Shown: one piece after another, positions 1 through 6,504 of the stretch
Numbering within the stretch: position 1 is the stretch's first letter
How the letters are laid out: the number at the start of each line of letters is the position of its first letter
IMG/VR virus record: IMGVR_UViG_3300042945_001923
Coordinates: 1 to 39,697 of that record
Direction: 5' to 3' (one strand)
From: a virus
Length of the DNA stretch: 39,697 bases
The notes under the pieces: model-generated
Database searches by the model: none
Told to the model about the DNA's origin: nothing
What the model saw: the letters and a program-made list of their open reading frames with translations, nothing else
Program-made: the position numbers and the translations under genes

Positions 1-47
1 CAAGGAGTAGCGTAACTTGATCGCGGTGAAACGCTTCAGCGAGTTCA
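1..47. repeat. Direct terminal repeat, left copy
   Basis: The first 47 bases are identical to 39651-39697. Joining the copies restores an open reading frame across the junction (1..238 continuing at 39650..39619), so the molecule is circular or circularly permuted in the assembly and the unique length is 39,650 bp. The overlap may simply reflect the assembly k-mer; it is too short for a typical functional terminal repeat. Confidence 0.95.
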
Positions 48-238
48 AGCGCGGCGTTGCGCTCGCGGAGAATGCGCTCGTAGTGGTTGATTGTCATGGT
101 TGCGATGTCTCCGTTCGCTCGATCCATCAGCGCGGCGTCTCGCTCACGCTCCAACCGTTGCGCCACTGCACGCAGGACTGGCGACCAGTCGCCGCCGGAT
201 GCTTGGACGGCTGCATCCGTCTCAGGCGTGTCACTCAT
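1..238 (-). CDS. Hypothetical coiled-coil protein (crosses contig ends)
   Basis: An 89-aa protein that starts with ATG at 238 and, once the 47-bp duplicate is collapsed, continues from 39650 down to a TGA at 39619. The sequence is charged and heptad-like, with runs such as RLERERDAALMD and RILRERNAALELAEAF, which suggests a helical coiled coil. Its start overlaps the end of the preceding 61-aa gene by 8 bases, typical of this operon. It is the last early gene before the packaging genes. No family is recognised. Callers that treat the contig as linear would truncate or miss it. Confidence 0.75.
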   Translation of the reverse strand, partial: MSDTPETDAAVQASGGDWSPVLRAVAQRLERERDAALMDRANGDIATMTINHYERILRERNAALELAEAFHRDQVTLLL

Positions 239-416
239 CGCGTGCCTCCTCGTCGAGTCGCTCCACATACTCCCATGCCAGTCGGGCCTTGGCGTCGCAG
301 TAAAGTGCCTTGAGCTTGGCGACGCCTTGGAGGGTGGTCTCCTCTCCTCTCACGAACTCCTCAACCAGACACGCGATCTGTCCGAGCATCTGGCTGTGCT
401 TTTGTTCCGCGCTCAT
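231..416 (-). CDS. Small hypothetical protein, 61 aa
   Basis: The ATG at 416 overlaps the TGA of the upstream gene as ATGA. A longer reading frame back to 503 is open but lies entirely inside the upstream gene, so the shorter start is preferred. The protein is mostly helical by eye, with a short motif LVEEFVRGEETTL and a mixed-charge C-terminus. There are no cysteine pairs or membrane segments. It lies in the distal part of the early operon, between an HTH protein and the packaging module. Function unknown. Confidence 0.7.
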   Translation of the reverse strand: MSAEQKHSQMLGQIACLVEEFVRGEETTLQGVAKLKALYCDAKARLAWEYVERLDEEARDE

Positions 417-841
417 TTGTTGAGTAGCTCCCGCACGCGCTTGGCTTCCTTCTCCATTGGCTCGAGGAGTTCGAGGGCGCGGTTGAGTCGGTCTTTGTCC
501 CATTGCGGTATCTCGTCGCTCATCTTGCGTTGCCAGAGGATAAACGACTGCGACAGCCCTTCGATGGTCACGATGGCCTTTGTCTTGTCTGCCGGATTGA
601 GGGCGGGCTTGGGTTCCGGCAAGGCGAGGCCAAGGTCGAGTTCAAGTTGCGTTTCTGTATCTGCGGTAAACTCCACGCCCCAGCGTGCGGTCGAGTAGTC
701 GCGGGATTGTTGCAGCCACTTGGATGCAGCGCGTTTGCAGGTCAGGATGTCCTTGTGGATGTCTGCCCATTGTCCGGTTGTGAGGTTGTCTGGTAGGTTC
801 AGCCCGGCGAGGGTGAACATGGCTTGGTCGATTAGTTGCAT
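413..841 (-). CDS. Hypothetical early protein, 142 aa
   Basis: The chosen start is the ATG at 841, which overlaps the TAA of the HTH gene at 832-834; an upstream extension to 964 would sit wholly within that gene. The protein is soluble-looking. Its N-terminal half is helical and rich in W, K and R (ILTCKRAASKWLQQSRDY); a proline-rich linker near residues 75-90 and a C-terminal helix (LNRALELLEPMEKEAKRV) follow. Conserved context is the distal early operon. No enzymatic motif is visible, so no function is assigned. Confidence 0.7.
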   Translation of the reverse strand: MQLIDQAMFTLAGLNLPDNLTTGQWADIHKDILTCKRAASKWLQQSRDYSTARWGVEFTADTETQLELDLGLALPEPKPALNPADKTKAIVTIEGLSQSFILWQRKMSDEIPQWDKDRLNRALELLEPMEKEAKRVRELLNK

Positions 842-1362
842 GATGTTTTCGTGGTTTGTGTTTTCAGTTTTGCGATTGCCGCCGCTTTCGCGGCAGTAAA
901 TGGGTCGGTGGCCTTGGCGCGGAATGTCTCGCGGCTGGCTTGGGATTTGCGGAATTTGGTGCACTCGAACGAACTATCCTTGCCGCTCAGGACATCGCGC
1001 ACGCCCAGCGTGTAGTGGCTCAAGAGCGCACGGGTGACGCCCAGCTCGCGGGCGACTTCCGCCTGGGAGCGTGCGCCGTTGAGTTGGTCGAGGCCGGAGG
1101 CGAATGCCAGAGCGTGCGCCATGGCTGGCAGGTTGCTCGCTTTGAGTAGAAGGCCGATGACTTTGCCGAGGATGAGCGCCTGATTCTTCCGCACTTCATT
1201 CTCGACATGGAGCAGGACAAGGCGCGCGGCCTTGACGCTGATTCCGAGAGAGTCGGCGAGTATTTCCTCCGGCGAATCGATTTCGTCGGCGATGTCGGGC
1301 CAATAGACGCCCCCGTTTTTCTCGAAGAGGCGGGCTGCTTCTGCGGGTGAGGCTGAGATCAT
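832..1362 (-). CDS. Helix-turn-helix protein, 176 aa
   Basis: The ATG at 1362 overlaps the stop of the zinc-ribbon gene (ATGA). Residues about 97-116 (RSQAEVARELGVTRALLSHY) form a clear helix-turn-helix of the sigma/LuxR-like kind. The N-terminal part has a second HTH-like stretch (SPEEILADSLGISVKAARLVL). The C-terminal 40 residues are Lys/Ala/Thr-rich. A DNA-binding, possibly regulatory role is likely. Placement at the end of the early operon, next to the packaging genes, would suit a late-gene activator or a replication/packaging switch, but that is inference. Confidence 0.7.
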   Translation of the reverse strand: MISASPAEAARLFEKNGGVYWPDIADEIDSPEEILADSLGISVKAARLVLLHVENEVRKNQALILGKVIGLLLKASNLPAMAHALAFASGLDQLNGARSQAEVARELGVTRALLSHYTLGVRDVLSGKDSSFECTKFRKSQASRETFRAKATDPFTAAKAAAIAKLKTQTTKTSCN

Positions 1363-1553
1363 TGTATGTTTTTGAGCAGGATTGTTTTTAGGTTGTTGTA
1401 TTTGGAAACTTTGTCGAATTCGTCAGAATGGATTTCGTAGGTCGTCCAGGTCGTATTGCACTTATTGCATTCGCGGCGGCGGTAAGTGTGTTCGTTGTTT
1501 TGCCGGGAGTCGGTGACTCGGGAGGTTGAGAGGCATTTCGGGCAGGTTTTCAT
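1359..1553 (-). CDS. NrdR-like zinc-ribbon protein, 64 aa
   Basis: Cysteines C4, C7, C29 and C32 with the surrounding VTDSR, YRRRECNKC and TTYEI match the N-terminal zinc ribbon of NrdR, the ribonucleotide reductase repressor. The ATP-cone that normally follows is absent: the protein ends about 25 residues after the ribbon. It is translationally coupled to the helicase gene on one side and the HTH gene on the other (ATGA at both ends). It may be a stand-alone nucleic-acid-binding ribbon, or a dominant modulator of host NrdR; the second idea is speculative. Confidence 0.75.
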   Translation of the reverse strand: MKTCPKCLSTSRVTDSRQNNEHTYRRRECNKCNTTWTTYEIHSDEFDKVSKYNNLKTILLKNIQ

Positions 1554-2815
1554 GTTGCCTCCTCGAATCTGGCGATGTGTCCGTGCATGATGACCGGCAC
1601 TGCCTTGTCGCGTTCTCCGTTGCGGTTCTTGTCTATGCGCAGCACCTTGCCGTCGTCGCCTTTGGCAATGATCCAGACATGATCCGCGTGATGGGAAATG
1701 GCGCGCGATTCGCGGAGTCGGCCTTCGTCGTTGAGTTGGCTCGCCGTGCCCACGCAGATGTTGAGCTGTAGGGCGAGCGCCTTCAGCCGCCGGGTGATCT
1801 CGCTGACATGCTGCTCACGCGTCTCGTTTTTGCCGAGGGTGCGAAGGTGGACGAGTTGGATGTAGTCCACGATCAAGACATCCAGTTCACCCTTGCCAGC
1901 GGCTTCGCGTGCGGCGGATTCGATAGACTCCCAGTCGGTGTGCTCGGACTCGATGCGGAGGTGCATTTTTTTGAAATGCGAGATCCCTTGCTTCACTCGG
2001 GCGAGGTCTTCCACCAGCATTCCCTCGGCAGCGGTCTTGATCCGGTGGCCGGTGAAGTTCGAAAGCATGCGGGCGAAGACCTGTTTGGCAGGCATTTCGA
2101 GCGAGAAGAGCAGGACATGCTTGAGCTTTTCGGCGGCGTCGAGTGCCACCTGTTGCAGGATGATCGACTTACCGCCGGATGTCTCGGCCGCGACCACGAA
2201 TAGCTCGCCGCGCTTGGGTCCGCCGCCGGTCAGCGCGTCCAGCGACGGCAGGCGGGTTGAGAATGCCTCCATCGGCTCGGGATTTTGGATCTCGTCGAGA
2301 AATTCCTCCATCGTTTCCTTCAAAGCCTTGCGTGGGCGGTCCACAAGGGCCGAGATTTCAGCGAGACGGCCGGAGAGGGCGGATATGTCGCCCTCCATCG
2401 TGCGAAACGAAATGGCGGCCTCGCTGGCGCATTCTTGGGCCTTCCGGTAGCGGGCAGCGGTCAGGAGTTGTTCACGATACCAGAGCGCCGTCACCGGGTC
2501 TTTGGTCGGGTAGGCTGCGAGAATGTCCACGAGCGCCTGATGTCCACCGGCCGCGTCGAGTGTGCCGCAAGTCTCCATGTGAGAAATGATGCTCAGGGCG
2601 TCCGAAGGCGCGCCGGATTCGTGGCAGGCTTTGGCCGATGCCAGGATGAGCTTGTTCGCGGAGTTAAAAAACAGGTCATCCGGCCATGTGGCCAGGTCGA
2701 GCGTGCTCAAGTGCTGAACGATGCAAGAGAGCGCGACACGCTCCGCTGTGTCGTTGCGTGGGACAGCTGGCGGCATTTGGATGATTTGAGCCTTTTGGGG
2801 TGTGTAGGTTGGCAT
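1550..2815 (-). CDS. dnaB: Replicative DNA helicase, DnaB family
   Basis: A 421-aa protein with DnaB architecture: an N-terminal helical domain (about 20-150), a linker, and a RecA-like motor. The motor shows a P-loop AETSGGKS at 210-217, the SLEMP motif at 238-242, Walker B LIVDYIQL at 314-321 and the SQLN motif at 359-362. The P-loop lacks the usual GRPxMGKT spelling but keeps GKS. It is predicted to be the hexameric 5'-3' helicase for phage replication. It lies directly downstream of the initiator-like gene, so the pair resembles O/P-type replication modules in which the phage supplies its own helicase. Confidence 0.92.
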   Translation of the reverse strand: MPTYTPQKAQIIQMPPAVPRNDTAERVALSCIVQHLSTLDLATWPDDLFFNSANKLILASAKACHESGAPSDALSIISHMETCGTLDAAGGHQALVDILAAYPTKDPVTALWYREQLLTAARYRKAQECASEAAISFRTMEGDISALSGRLAEISALVDRPRKALKETMEEFLDEIQNPEPMEAFSTRLPSLDALTGGGPKRGELFVVAAETSGGKSIILQQVALDAAEKLKHVLLFSLEMPAKQVFARMLSNFTGHRIKTAAEGMLVEDLARVKQGISHFKKMHLRIESEHTDWESIESAAREAAGKGELDVLIVDYIQLVHLRTLGKNETREQHVSEITRRLKALALQLNICVGTASQLNDEGRLRESRAISHHADHVWIIAKGDDGKVLRIDKNRNGERDKAVPVIMHGHIARFEEAT

Positions 2816-2821
2816 AGTCGA

Positions 2822-3280
2822 TTACAGGCAGCGTTGCGGTTCTGGTTGGGGGTTCTTTGAACCCCCTATTATCTTCTCTTCTCTAGTCCCGTTTTGGTCA
2901 CGCTGCGGGCGTGACATTTTCGTGACAGCTTCTTTGGCGCGTTGCTTCCACTTTCTTTGTGTTGCAAGTCCACGCTCTTTAGCGGTTTGGCTGTTGTGTC
3001 GGTCGAAGTTGGTGAACTCGATTTTCTCGCCTTTGATGCGAATCCATCCGCAGTTTGCGAGTGCTTCGTCGAACTGCTCGCAGCGCGTGATTTCGCGGAT
3101 GACACGGAGAGCCGTGACACTTGTCACGCCGTCAGCGTGACAGTTGCGTGACGCCCAAGCCCACACCTTTACGAGCTTTCCGACGACCGTATCCGGGTCT
3201 AATCCGGTCTGTTCAGCGATAGCCGACACCTCGATCTTTTCGTGTAGGTGGTTCTCCACCTTTATCCATTCTCCAGCCAT
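2822..3280 (-). CDS. Replication initiator-like protein (wHTH)
   Basis: A 152-aa protein. The N-terminal region (EWIKVENHLHEKIEVSAIAEQTG, then VVGKLVKVWAWA) matches a phage replication-associated winged-helix pattern known from many temperate phages. The C-terminal half is basic and polar (KERGLATQRKWKQRAKEAVTK). It sits immediately upstream of the DnaB-type helicase, as lambda O precedes P. The gene contains two iteron-like modules (2897-2926 and 3123-3152), which supports an initiator acting on an origin inside its own gene. The ATG at 3280 follows the upstream TAA by one base. Confidence 0.7.
   Translation of the reverse strand: MAGEWIKVENHLHEKIEVSAIAEQTGLDPDTVVGKLVKVWAWASRNCHADGVTSVTALRVIREITRCEQFDEALANCGWIRIKGEKIEFTNFDRHNSQTAKERGLATQRKWKQRAKEAVTKMSRPQRDQNGTREEKIIGGSKNPQPEPQRCL
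2897..2926. repeat. Iteron module 1 (candidate origin)
   Basis: GTCACGC and GCGTGACA form an inverted pair separated by 5 bases, followed by a second CGTGAC. The three GTCAC/GTGAC cores start at 2897, 2911 and 2922, i.e. offsets of 14 and 11 bases. The same geometry recurs in module 2. It is located in the 3' part of the replication gene. Confidence 0.55.
3114..3152. repeat. Iteron module 2 (candidate origin)
   Basis: The GTCAC at 3123 and the GTGAC at 3137 and 3148 repeat exactly the 14- and 11-base offsets of module 1. A further GTGAC at 3114 makes a perfect palindrome with the first (CGTGACA-ct-TGTCACG). The module lies inside the 5' half of the replication gene, as lambda iterons lie inside O. 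Confidence 0.55.
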
Positions 3281-3281
3281 G

Positions 3282-3539
3282 TTATTTCATCCTCCTGCGT
3301 TCCCAGCGGTCCACCCTGCGTTCAAATTTTGTCCAGCGCATGTATTCCATGTCTGTCATAGCTCCGTCTTTGTGGAGCCAGTGCGCGAATGCCGATGCCT
3401 GCGTCGCCATGCTCCAGCCGGTTGTGTCAAGATGGTGCCTGGACTCAAATACCTCACACGGCCATTGTTTAAGACGCTGCCGCCAATAGCGGTGCTTTTC
3501 CTCGTTTGGGAGTTTGCCAAAAAGATCGAGCTGAATCAT
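3282..3539 (-). CDS. Small hypothetical protein, 85 aa
   Basis: The ATG at 3539 overlaps the upstream stop (ATGA). The N-terminus MIQLDLFGKL resembles a beta-clamp-binding type motif (QLDLF), a signal found in DNA-metabolism proteins; this is suggestive only. The rest is rich in W, R and H, with WRQRLKQW and a C-terminal FERRVDRWERRRMK. Its position just before the replication initiator fits an accessory replication protein. No family recognised. Confidence 0.7.
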   Translation of the reverse strand: MIQLDLFGKLPNEEKHRYWRQRLKQWPCEVFESRHHLDTTGWSMATQASAFAHWLHKDGAMTDMEYMRWTKFERRVDRWERRRMK

Positions 3540-3805
3540 TTCAACGCCTCCAGTCGCATTTTGTCCGCAGGCAGGCCGATGCCTGAGCAGTCGCCGAGTG
3601 CCTTGCAGAGATCGCGGTAAAAATTAGAGTTCAAGAATTTAATGGCCGTGCGCTGATGGCGTTCTCGGTCGTTTTTGCTGTTGTTCCGCAGGTAGTCGCG
3701 GTCGTTCTTCGCGTCGAACACGGCTTGGCGGATCATCGCGCAGAGCAATCGGCGGGTATACATGAGTTCGTTGTCTATTTTTTCGTCAGGTGAAATTTCT
3801 TGCAT
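3536..3805 (-). CDS. Hypothetical early protein, 89 aa
   Basis: The frame is open to 3958, but the 5' part overlaps a better-supported gene in another frame (3775..3954). The start is therefore placed at the ATG at 3805, which sits inside the CPIC codons of that upstream gene, with a 31-base overlap. The remaining protein is acidic at its N-terminus (EISPDEKIDNE), then helical and charged (NDRDYLRNNSKNDRERHQR). It ends with ATGA into the next gene. Function unknown. Confidence 0.6.
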   Translation of the reverse strand: MQEISPDEKIDNELMYTRRLLCAMIRQAVFDAKNDRDYLRNNSKNDRERHQRTAIKFLNSNFYRDLCKALGDCSGIGLPADKMRLEALK

Positions 3806-3954
3806 ATCGGGCAGGGATACCACCGGATCGACTTCTTGCGGTTGCGGCGGGCGAGGCGCACCTCGGCGAGCTTCAGAGTTGCCATGCGCTCGCTGGGGTA
3901 TGCCTTCTTGCTGAGACACATGTCCCATATGGTTTCGGGTTCGTAGTGTTTCAC
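3775..3954 (-). CDS. Zinc-finger-like small protein with GTG start
   Basis: A 59-aa frame beginning with GTG directly after the upstream TGA (TGAGTG) and ending in TAG at 3775. The C-terminus reads WYPCPICKKFHLTKK, the CPxC...WHLT-type ending common in small phage proteins that form a one-knuckle zinc site. The N-terminal part is basic (VRLARRNRKKSI). The alternative ATG frame over the same DNA (3958) gives a low-complexity Pro/Arg/Gln protein without recognisable features. This GTG frame is therefore taken as the real gene, though only by reading. Confidence 0.65.
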   Translation of the reverse strand: MKHYEPETIWDMCLSKKAYPSERMATLKLAEVRLARRNRKKSIRWYPCPICKKFHLTKK

Positions 3955-4149
3955 TCATTTCCGTTTCGGTTTTCCGTGGTGGGTCTCGATGTATTTGCGG
4001 ACGCGCTCCGCATCAGCCTCCGCCTGCGGGCGTTCCTCCAGAGCGTAGGTGTGCTGGTAGGTCGGCAGCGGCACGCCGCGCTCGAGCCTCGGGCCGATCG
4101 GGCAGGCGTTGGCGCAGATTGCAAGGCGGAGGGTGATTTCAGGGAGCAT
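3955..4149 (-). CDS. Small hypothetical protein, 64 aa
   Basis: The ATG at 4149 overlaps the end of the nuclease gene by 11 bases; a longer frame to 4290 would be buried in that gene. There are two cysteines in LAICANACPIG and a charged C-terminus (ERVRKYIETHHGKPKRK). The N-terminal cysteines could bind a metal, but there is only one clear pair. It lies in the early operon between the PD-(D/E)XK nuclease and a zinc-finger-like protein. Function unknown. Confidence 0.65.
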   Translation of the reverse strand: MLPEITLRLAICANACPIGPRLERGVPLPTYQHTYALEERPQAEADAERVRKYIETHHGKPKRK

Positions 4150-4753
4150 GGGGGAATAAAAGCTGTTGAATGTAAATGGATCGCTCTGATATCGGCTTGC
4201 CAAACATGACCCAGTTGACCGCGTTCTTAACCCAATCAGCTCGAACAAAAATCGATTCGCTGTAATAAGTATGGTTCCGCTGCCGATCAATTTTGCAGCT
4301 CATTTCCCAATCATGTCTTCTCTTTTCAGCCGCCATCCGCAGGGTGTGGAAACAAATCAAAAACGGATGGCTGTAATCCGATGGATCGAATCGATAAAGA
4401 ATTAGGTCAGTTTTTTTCCTGTAATCCAGCGTCCACCCGATTTCACCATTAGGGCATCTATGACATGGGCAAACCGACCATGTTTCTATAGCAAGCTCAG
4501 GGATGATTTCTCCGGATTGCGTCCTTGCTTTCCAGTATTTAGAGCATCCTTGTGTTCTGGTTTTGAGATCAATGTAAACCTCCCGACCGCCTTTTATGGT
4601 TGCGATGTAATCAATCCCCTCACGGTCTTCATCATCTTTTGCTGCCCGTATATCGACGCACCCAGAGAGCTTGGACTTAATTGCAGCCATATCGCTTTCC
4701 TGTGCCTCATTTGTCTTGGTGGCATTGAGATAGGTATCAAAGCAGTGTAGCAT
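4139..4753 (-). CDS. PD-(D/E)XK nuclease-like protein, 204 aa
   Basis: The ATG at 4753 follows the methyltransferase TAA by one base; the frame open to 4843 runs inside that gene and is rejected. The pattern EGIDYIATI...EVYIDLKTRT (D48, then D62-x-K64) is the D...(D/E)xK core of restriction-like endonucleases. A CPCHRCP cluster near residues 95-101 may bind metal. The base composition is visibly more AT-rich than its neighbours, suggesting recent acquisition. Next to an MT-A70 methyltransferase it could form part of a modification/cleavage pair, but it could equally be a replication-associated nuclease. Confidence 0.7.
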   Translation of the reverse strand: MLHCFDTYLNATKTNEAQESDMAAIKSKLSGCVDIRAAKDDEDREGIDYIATIKGGREVYIDLKTRTQGCSKYWKARTQSGEIIPELAIETWSVCPCHRCPNGEIGWTLDYRKKTDLILYRFDPSDYSHPFLICFHTLRMAAEKRRHDWEMSCKIDRQRNHTYYSESIFVRADWVKNAVNWVMFGKPISERSIYIQQLLFPHAP

Positions 4754-4754
4754 T

Positions 4755-5999
4755 TTATTGGCCCTCCCCCCATGCCGTCCATCCTTCCCGATTGTGGCGG
4801 CTGAACATTTCCAGAAACGGACCCGGCGAGCAGGATTCCACAAGATCGTAGAACTCTACCGGCTTCGAGCTGTGGCCATTAGGCCCGCGTGGGGCGGTGA
4901 ATAGCGTGCCGACATCCTTGCGCTTGAGCGGTTGGCTCCCCTTTACTGCAAAAAGGATCTGCTCAGTCTGCCCGCGAAAATAGTTGCCCATTCCGAAGCT
5001 CGGCTTTGCCCAAGTGATTGCCGTAATATACCGGAATCCCCAGGCTTGAATGAGATCAAATCCCTTCGGCAAGCTCCGGTTTGTAATCCACATATAAAGG
5101 TGGCAATCATCATCCGCCAGCGTGCCGACTGGCAGCGCCATGAGTTGTTCCTTGCTCATGGTGGCGTAGTCTGGCCTTGCGCGTCCCATCTGGTCTTGGT
5201 CGCCCTCGTCACCCCAATCCCACGGCGGGTCAATGACGATGGTGGCAAACTTTGCCGCCGATTTGATGATGTCCTCGGGGGCTTGCGCTTCCGAAACTTT
5301 GGCGCGGTTTTCTTCGCGGCGGGCTTCGCGCTCCCTTTCTTTAATTTCCCGCTTTACTTGCAAGACAGGTTTACCCTCGGCAATAGCCCTTTGCAGTTCT
5401 GGCAATCTTGCGACTTCTTCGGCAAAACTTCCAGCTCGCTGAACCGTCCTATCGCTTACTGAGTGCTCTTTTGCTAATTCCAAAGCGACATTTTGTCGCT
5501 TTGATGTATCTCCACCACGCTTTGCTTTTGCCCTGTTATACCGTCTGCCAAGCGCGAGCTTAAAGGCGTCCGGGGAAAGGTTGCGGCGGCCAAGTTGATT
5601 AGCATCCATCCAATCCATCACGACCTCACGGCTTTCGAAAACCATTGCTATAGTCTCAAACGGCAGGCCGTTCCGGGTGCAAATCTCGTGGCGGTTGTGG
5701 CCGTCAATTAAAATGAAATCATGCCTGTAAGGCGAAAGTCCGTAGTTGCACTCATCGCAAACAATGATTCCGTCCCCGAAGCTAACAGTTTGATTCTTGT
5801 AACAATAGTTGCAATAAACCTTTCCGCCGCATTCAGCAGCCTTGACGCAATCCGGATCGACATATTCATCTAATGTTTGCCACACCACCAGCGGATCGCG
5901 GCATCCATCACGCAGGATGTTTTCTTCCAACTGCCGCAACTCATCCGCCGCGAGCGGCGGAATGAGTGCTTTAAATTCAGGGTCGATAGTGATTTCCAT
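4755..5999 (-). CDS. ParB-like/zinc-ribbon/MT-A70 methyltransferase fusion
   Basis: A 414-aa protein in three parts. Residues 10-125 form a ParB/Srx-like domain (LEENILRDGCRDPLVVW, then ILIDGHNRHEICTRNG). Inserted in it is a four-cysteine ribbon, C63-x2-C66 and C81-x2-C84. After an HTH-like linker (ELAKEHSVSDRTVQRAGSF, about 173-192) and a charged helix, residues 250-414 form an MT-A70 N6-adenine methyltransferase with DPPW at 257-260. It is predicted to methylate adenine in phage DNA. ParB-type domains fused to methyltransferases are known in phages; the zinc-ribbon insertion is less usual. Confidence 0.88.
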   Translation of the reverse strand: MEITIDPEFKALIPPLAADELRQLEENILRDGCRDPLVVWQTLDEYVDPDCVKAAECGGKVYCNYCYKNQTVSFGDGIIVCDECNYGLSPYRHDFILIDGHNRHEICTRNGLPFETIAMVFESREVVMDWMDANQLGRRNLSPDAFKLALGRRYNRAKAKRGGDTSKRQNVALELAKEHSVSDRTVQRAGSFAEEVARLPELQRAIAEGKPVLQVKREIKEREREARREENRAKVSEAQAPEDIIKSAAKFATIVIDPPWDWGDEGDQDQMGRARPDYATMSKEQLMALPVGTLADDDCHLYMWITNRSLPKGFDLIQAWGFRYITAITWAKPSFGMGNYFRGQTEQILFAVKGSQPLKRKDVGTLFTAPRGPNGHSSKPVEFYDLVESCSPGPFLEMFSRHNREGWTAWGEGQ

Positions 6000-6004
6000 T
6001 GTGA

Positions 6005-6445
6005 TTAAAACGGAATCTCGTCAGACTCTTGCTTCTTGGTGGGCTTGGCTGCGGCCTTGGCGGGTTGCTTGGCTTCCAGCCACCGCTCGATAGTGTTGAA
6101 ACGGGCATTCGGGTTCGTGCTTCCGGCCTCTTCGCCTAAGACCACCCATGCAGACATGCCTACAAAATCCTCGGCTTCGATGGTGCATTCTTCTCCTGGC
6201 ACGACGGCTTGCCCGAGTGCTTGGCGCACTTGGTCAATTTTCCATGCCGCCTTGGCGGTAAATGTCAGGTGCTCGGAGATTTCTGGCCCGTTTGTGCCGT
6301 CTGGCATTTTCACTCGGCAGGTCAGCTTGATCATGCTGTTCCCAGCTTGGGATGTCTTCTCAACGCCCTTTGTGATTTCGACTTCGTATTTTCCCGGCTC
6401 GACGAAATAGGTCTCGCGGGGTTCGGCTTGTGTGTAACTTGGCAT
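6005..6445 (-). CDS. ssb: Single-stranded DNA-binding protein-like
   Basis: A 146-aa protein with an OB-like N-terminal region (YEVEITKGVEKTSQAGNSM; IKLTCRVKM; CTIEAEDFVGMSAWVVL). A low-complexity Ala/Lys linker follows, with the terminal ESDEIPF, matching the acidic DDDIPF tip that SSB uses to recruit partner proteins. It is also compatible with the DUF669 family of phage SSB-like proteins. It lies among recombination genes (Sak4-like, DUF2800, resolvase). The leader upstream is A/C-rich with no Shine-Dalgarno. Confidence 0.8.
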   Translation of the reverse strand: MPSYTQAEPRETYFVEPGKYEVEITKGVEKTSQAGNSMIKLTCRVKMPDGTNGPEISEHLTFTAKAAWKIDQVRQALGQAVVPGEECTIEAEDFVGMSAWVVLGEEAGSTNPNARFNTIERWLEAKQPAKAAAKPTKKQESDEIPF

Positions 6446-6504
6446 TTTTTTGTAGTTGGTTGATTGTTTGGTCCCTGCCGACCCAATGGGTCTGAGCGAG
6501 GAAA
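6446..6504 (-). promoter_or_regulatory. G-poor leader of ssb
   Basis: 59 bases between the nuclease stop and the ssb ATG. On the minus strand the part next to the ATG is nearly free of G (ACCAAACAATCAACCAAC then TACAAAAAA) with no AGGAG. It resembles the leaders of the capsid, tube and fibre genes. A GACCCA-t-TGGGTC palindrome lies just upstream. Confidence 0.4.

Noticed and set aside
3536-3958. Single 140-aa gene from the first ATG
   Set aside because: The first 51 residues look like an out-of-frame product and overlap a better GTG frame with a CPxC...HLT ending.
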